This document shows positions 5,528 through 6,372 of a DNA stretch of 6,372 bases, piece by piece. A program made the position numbers and the translations under genes. Source of the stretch: Actinomycetota bacterium (GTDB taxonomy: Bacteria; Actinomycetota; Actinomycetes; Nanopelagicales; Nanopelagicaceae); assembly GCA_009701085.1 (NCBI GenBank), contig WLKV01000037.1:1-6372 (forward strand), written 5' to 3'. The stretch's first letter is position 1, and each line of letters begins with the position of its first letter. The notes beneath the pieces are model-generated. The model searched no databases. It saw only the letters and a list, made by a program, of their open reading frames with translations, and was not told the DNA's origin.

Positions 5528-6372
5528 AACTGACCTTCTCTCTGATCGCGACGTTGCAATTGGCTCAGATAATTATTGTATTGCGCAAGCTCATCGGGTT
5601 CACCCATGGCTGCCAAACGTGCTTCATTACGGTCAATCCGCTTCGCTTCGCGTGAATCATCACGCATCCATTGAATAAATGTCGCGATAAGAGCGAAGAT
5701 GATTGGGATCTCACCCATTCCCCATGCAATGGCTCCTGCCGCATGTTGGTCGGCAAGCAAATCTCCGAGCCATGGAGTTTTCAGAGATCCGTAATAACCC
5801 TGATCAATCAAAGTTGTTGTTGCCAAGAGAGAAATTGCAAAGAAGGCATGGATGCTCATCGCAGCAAAGAGCATCACGATGCGAACAATGTGTGGAATTT
5901 TGCGGGGGTTGGGATCGATTCCAATAATGACGTGGAAGAAGAGAAAACCTGTGAGGAGGAAGTGGATATTCATAAAGAGGTGGCCGGCATGTGATTGCAT
6001 CAAATCACCAAATAGATTGGTGAAGTAAAGAACAAAGAGTGAACCGTCAAAGAGCGCAAGGGCAGTAAGCGGATTGGTCAGCAATATCGAGTATCGAGAG
6101 TGCAAAAAGGCGATCAACATTCCTCGAACACCGCGTTCATCAGGCGTTCTTCCCTTCGGAAGTGCACGAAGTGCAAGAGTGATGGGCGCTCCTAGAACCA
6201 AACCTATCGGCGCGAGCATTCCGATAATCATGTGAGCAATCATGTGATACTCAAAGGAGAACTTGGCATAAACCCCAAGCCCACCGCTCGTTGCAAAATC
6301 AAGAACTGCAACCCCAGATGCAAAGGCAACTGTGCGGCCAACTGGCCATGAATCTCCGCGCTTCTTCAAGAT
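5524..6372 (-). CDS. ctaG: CtaG-type cytochrome c oxidase assembly protein, C-terminal part (5' end beyond window)
   Basis: The reading frame is open to the window edge: 282 codons, no stop upstream, and the first in-window start candidate is a TTG without support. It is therefore 5'-partial. It encodes a multi-pass membrane protein of the caa3-type CtaG family (PF09678), which helps copper delivery or assembly of cytochrome oxidase. I count about six helices: 11-28, 42-66, 96-116, 128-150, 162-186 and 212-234. Histidines recur at helix ends: H43 and H47 (YHMIAHM), H128 and H131 (SHAGH), H137, H147, H175, and H210 in DQHAAGAIAWGMGE (208-221), a family hallmark. A charged cytosolic tail of about 48 residues follows. 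The opening RGDSWPVGRTVAF resembles the joint in actinobacterial proteins where an N-terminal copper-resistance D domain precedes CtaG, so the full gene may be such a fusion. Its TGA overlaps the start of the acyl-CoA dehydrogenase gene. Confidence 0.85.
   Translation of the reverse strand: MLKKRGDSWPVGRTVAFASGVAVLDFATSGGLGVYAKFSFEYHMIAHMIIGMLAPIGLVLGAPITLALRALPKGRTPDERGVRGMLIAFLHSRYSILLTNPLTALALFDGSLFVLYFTNLFGDLMQSHAGHLFMNIHFLLTGFLFFHVIIGIDPNPRKIPHIVRIVMLFAAMSIHAFFAISLLATTTLIDQGYYGSLKTPWLGDLLADQHAAGAIAWGMGEIPIIFALIATFIQWMRDDSREAKRIDRNEARLAAMGEPDELAQYNNYLSQLQRRDQREGQL
5534..5539 (-). promoter_or_regulatory. Shine-Dalgarno of the acyl-CoA dehydrogenase gene, inside ctaG
   Basis: The minus strand reads AGAAGG six nucleotides before the ATG at 5527. 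It sits within the last codons of the upstream gene, which supports translation re-initiation at the ATGA overlap. Confidence 0.65.

Noticed and set aside
6367..6369. TTG as a true start for the CtaG-type protein
   Set aside because: The frame remains open to the window edge, no ribosome site can be seen, and actinobacterial CtaG often follows an N-terminal CopD-like domain. The gene is better treated as 5'-partial.
1..6372. Horizontally acquired island, phage defence system or other mobile element
   Set aside because: Gene order matches the ancestral actinobacterial neighbourhood, composition looks even, and there are no integrase, transposase, tRNA or terminal repeats.

Overview
The window reads as a gene-dense chromosomal stretch of a streamlined, moderate-GC actinobacterium. 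The evidence is gene content and order. A gephyrin-like MoeA protein, a RimJ-type acetyltransferase and a GlpR/SepX-type membrane protein lie in a row beside a 5-formyltetrahydrofolate cyclo-ligase, with a Pmt-type protein mannosyltransferase and RsmI close by. From memory, Mycobacterium tuberculosis has the same set around Rv0992c-Rv0996 and Rv1002c-Rv1003. The base composition is clearly lower in GC than in mycobacteria or streptomycetes, and the intergenic gaps are tiny (0 to 54 bp). This fits a genome-reduced planktonic lineage such as the freshwater Nanopelagicales (acI) group. That placement is inference.

Layout, left to right: (1) the first 44 codons of rsmI on the minus strand; (2) pmt on the plus strand, whose start codon abuts that of rsmI; (3) a minus-strand cluster glp > rimJ > glpR, whose last gene converges on pmt with a 3-bp gap; (4) a 45-bp divergent promoter region; (5) a plus-strand 5-formyltetrahydrofolate cyclo-ligase; (6) converging on it with overlapping stop codons, a minus-strand pair made of the C-terminal part of a CtaG-type cytochrome oxidase assembly protein and a FadE25-like acyl-CoA dehydrogenase joined by an ATGA overlap. 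No gap of 300 bases or more lacks a gene. I see no tRNA, rRNA, insertion sequence, CRISPR array or clear intrinsic terminator.

The central cluster is the most interesting part. In Corynebacterium, Glp (a repurposed molybdotransferase) and its membrane receptor GlpR act in cell division with FtsZ and Wag31. In Streptomyces the GlpR homologue is the division protein SepX. The Glp encoded here is only 303 residues. It appears to have lost, in frame, the whole MoeA domain II with its DNSAMDGYA motif, and it has degenerate versions of the remaining catalytic motifs, while domains III and IV are retained. This looks like a natural minimal gephyrin scaffold that cannot be a working molybdotransferase, still encoded beside its putative receptor. 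galU, which in mycobacteria sits between the cyclo-ligase and the moeA-like gene, is absent from this position.

The other genes are housekeeping: 16S rRNA 2'-O-methylation (RsmI), O-mannosylation of exported proteins (Pmt), folate salvage, fatty or branched acyl-CoA oxidation, and copper/oxidase assembly.
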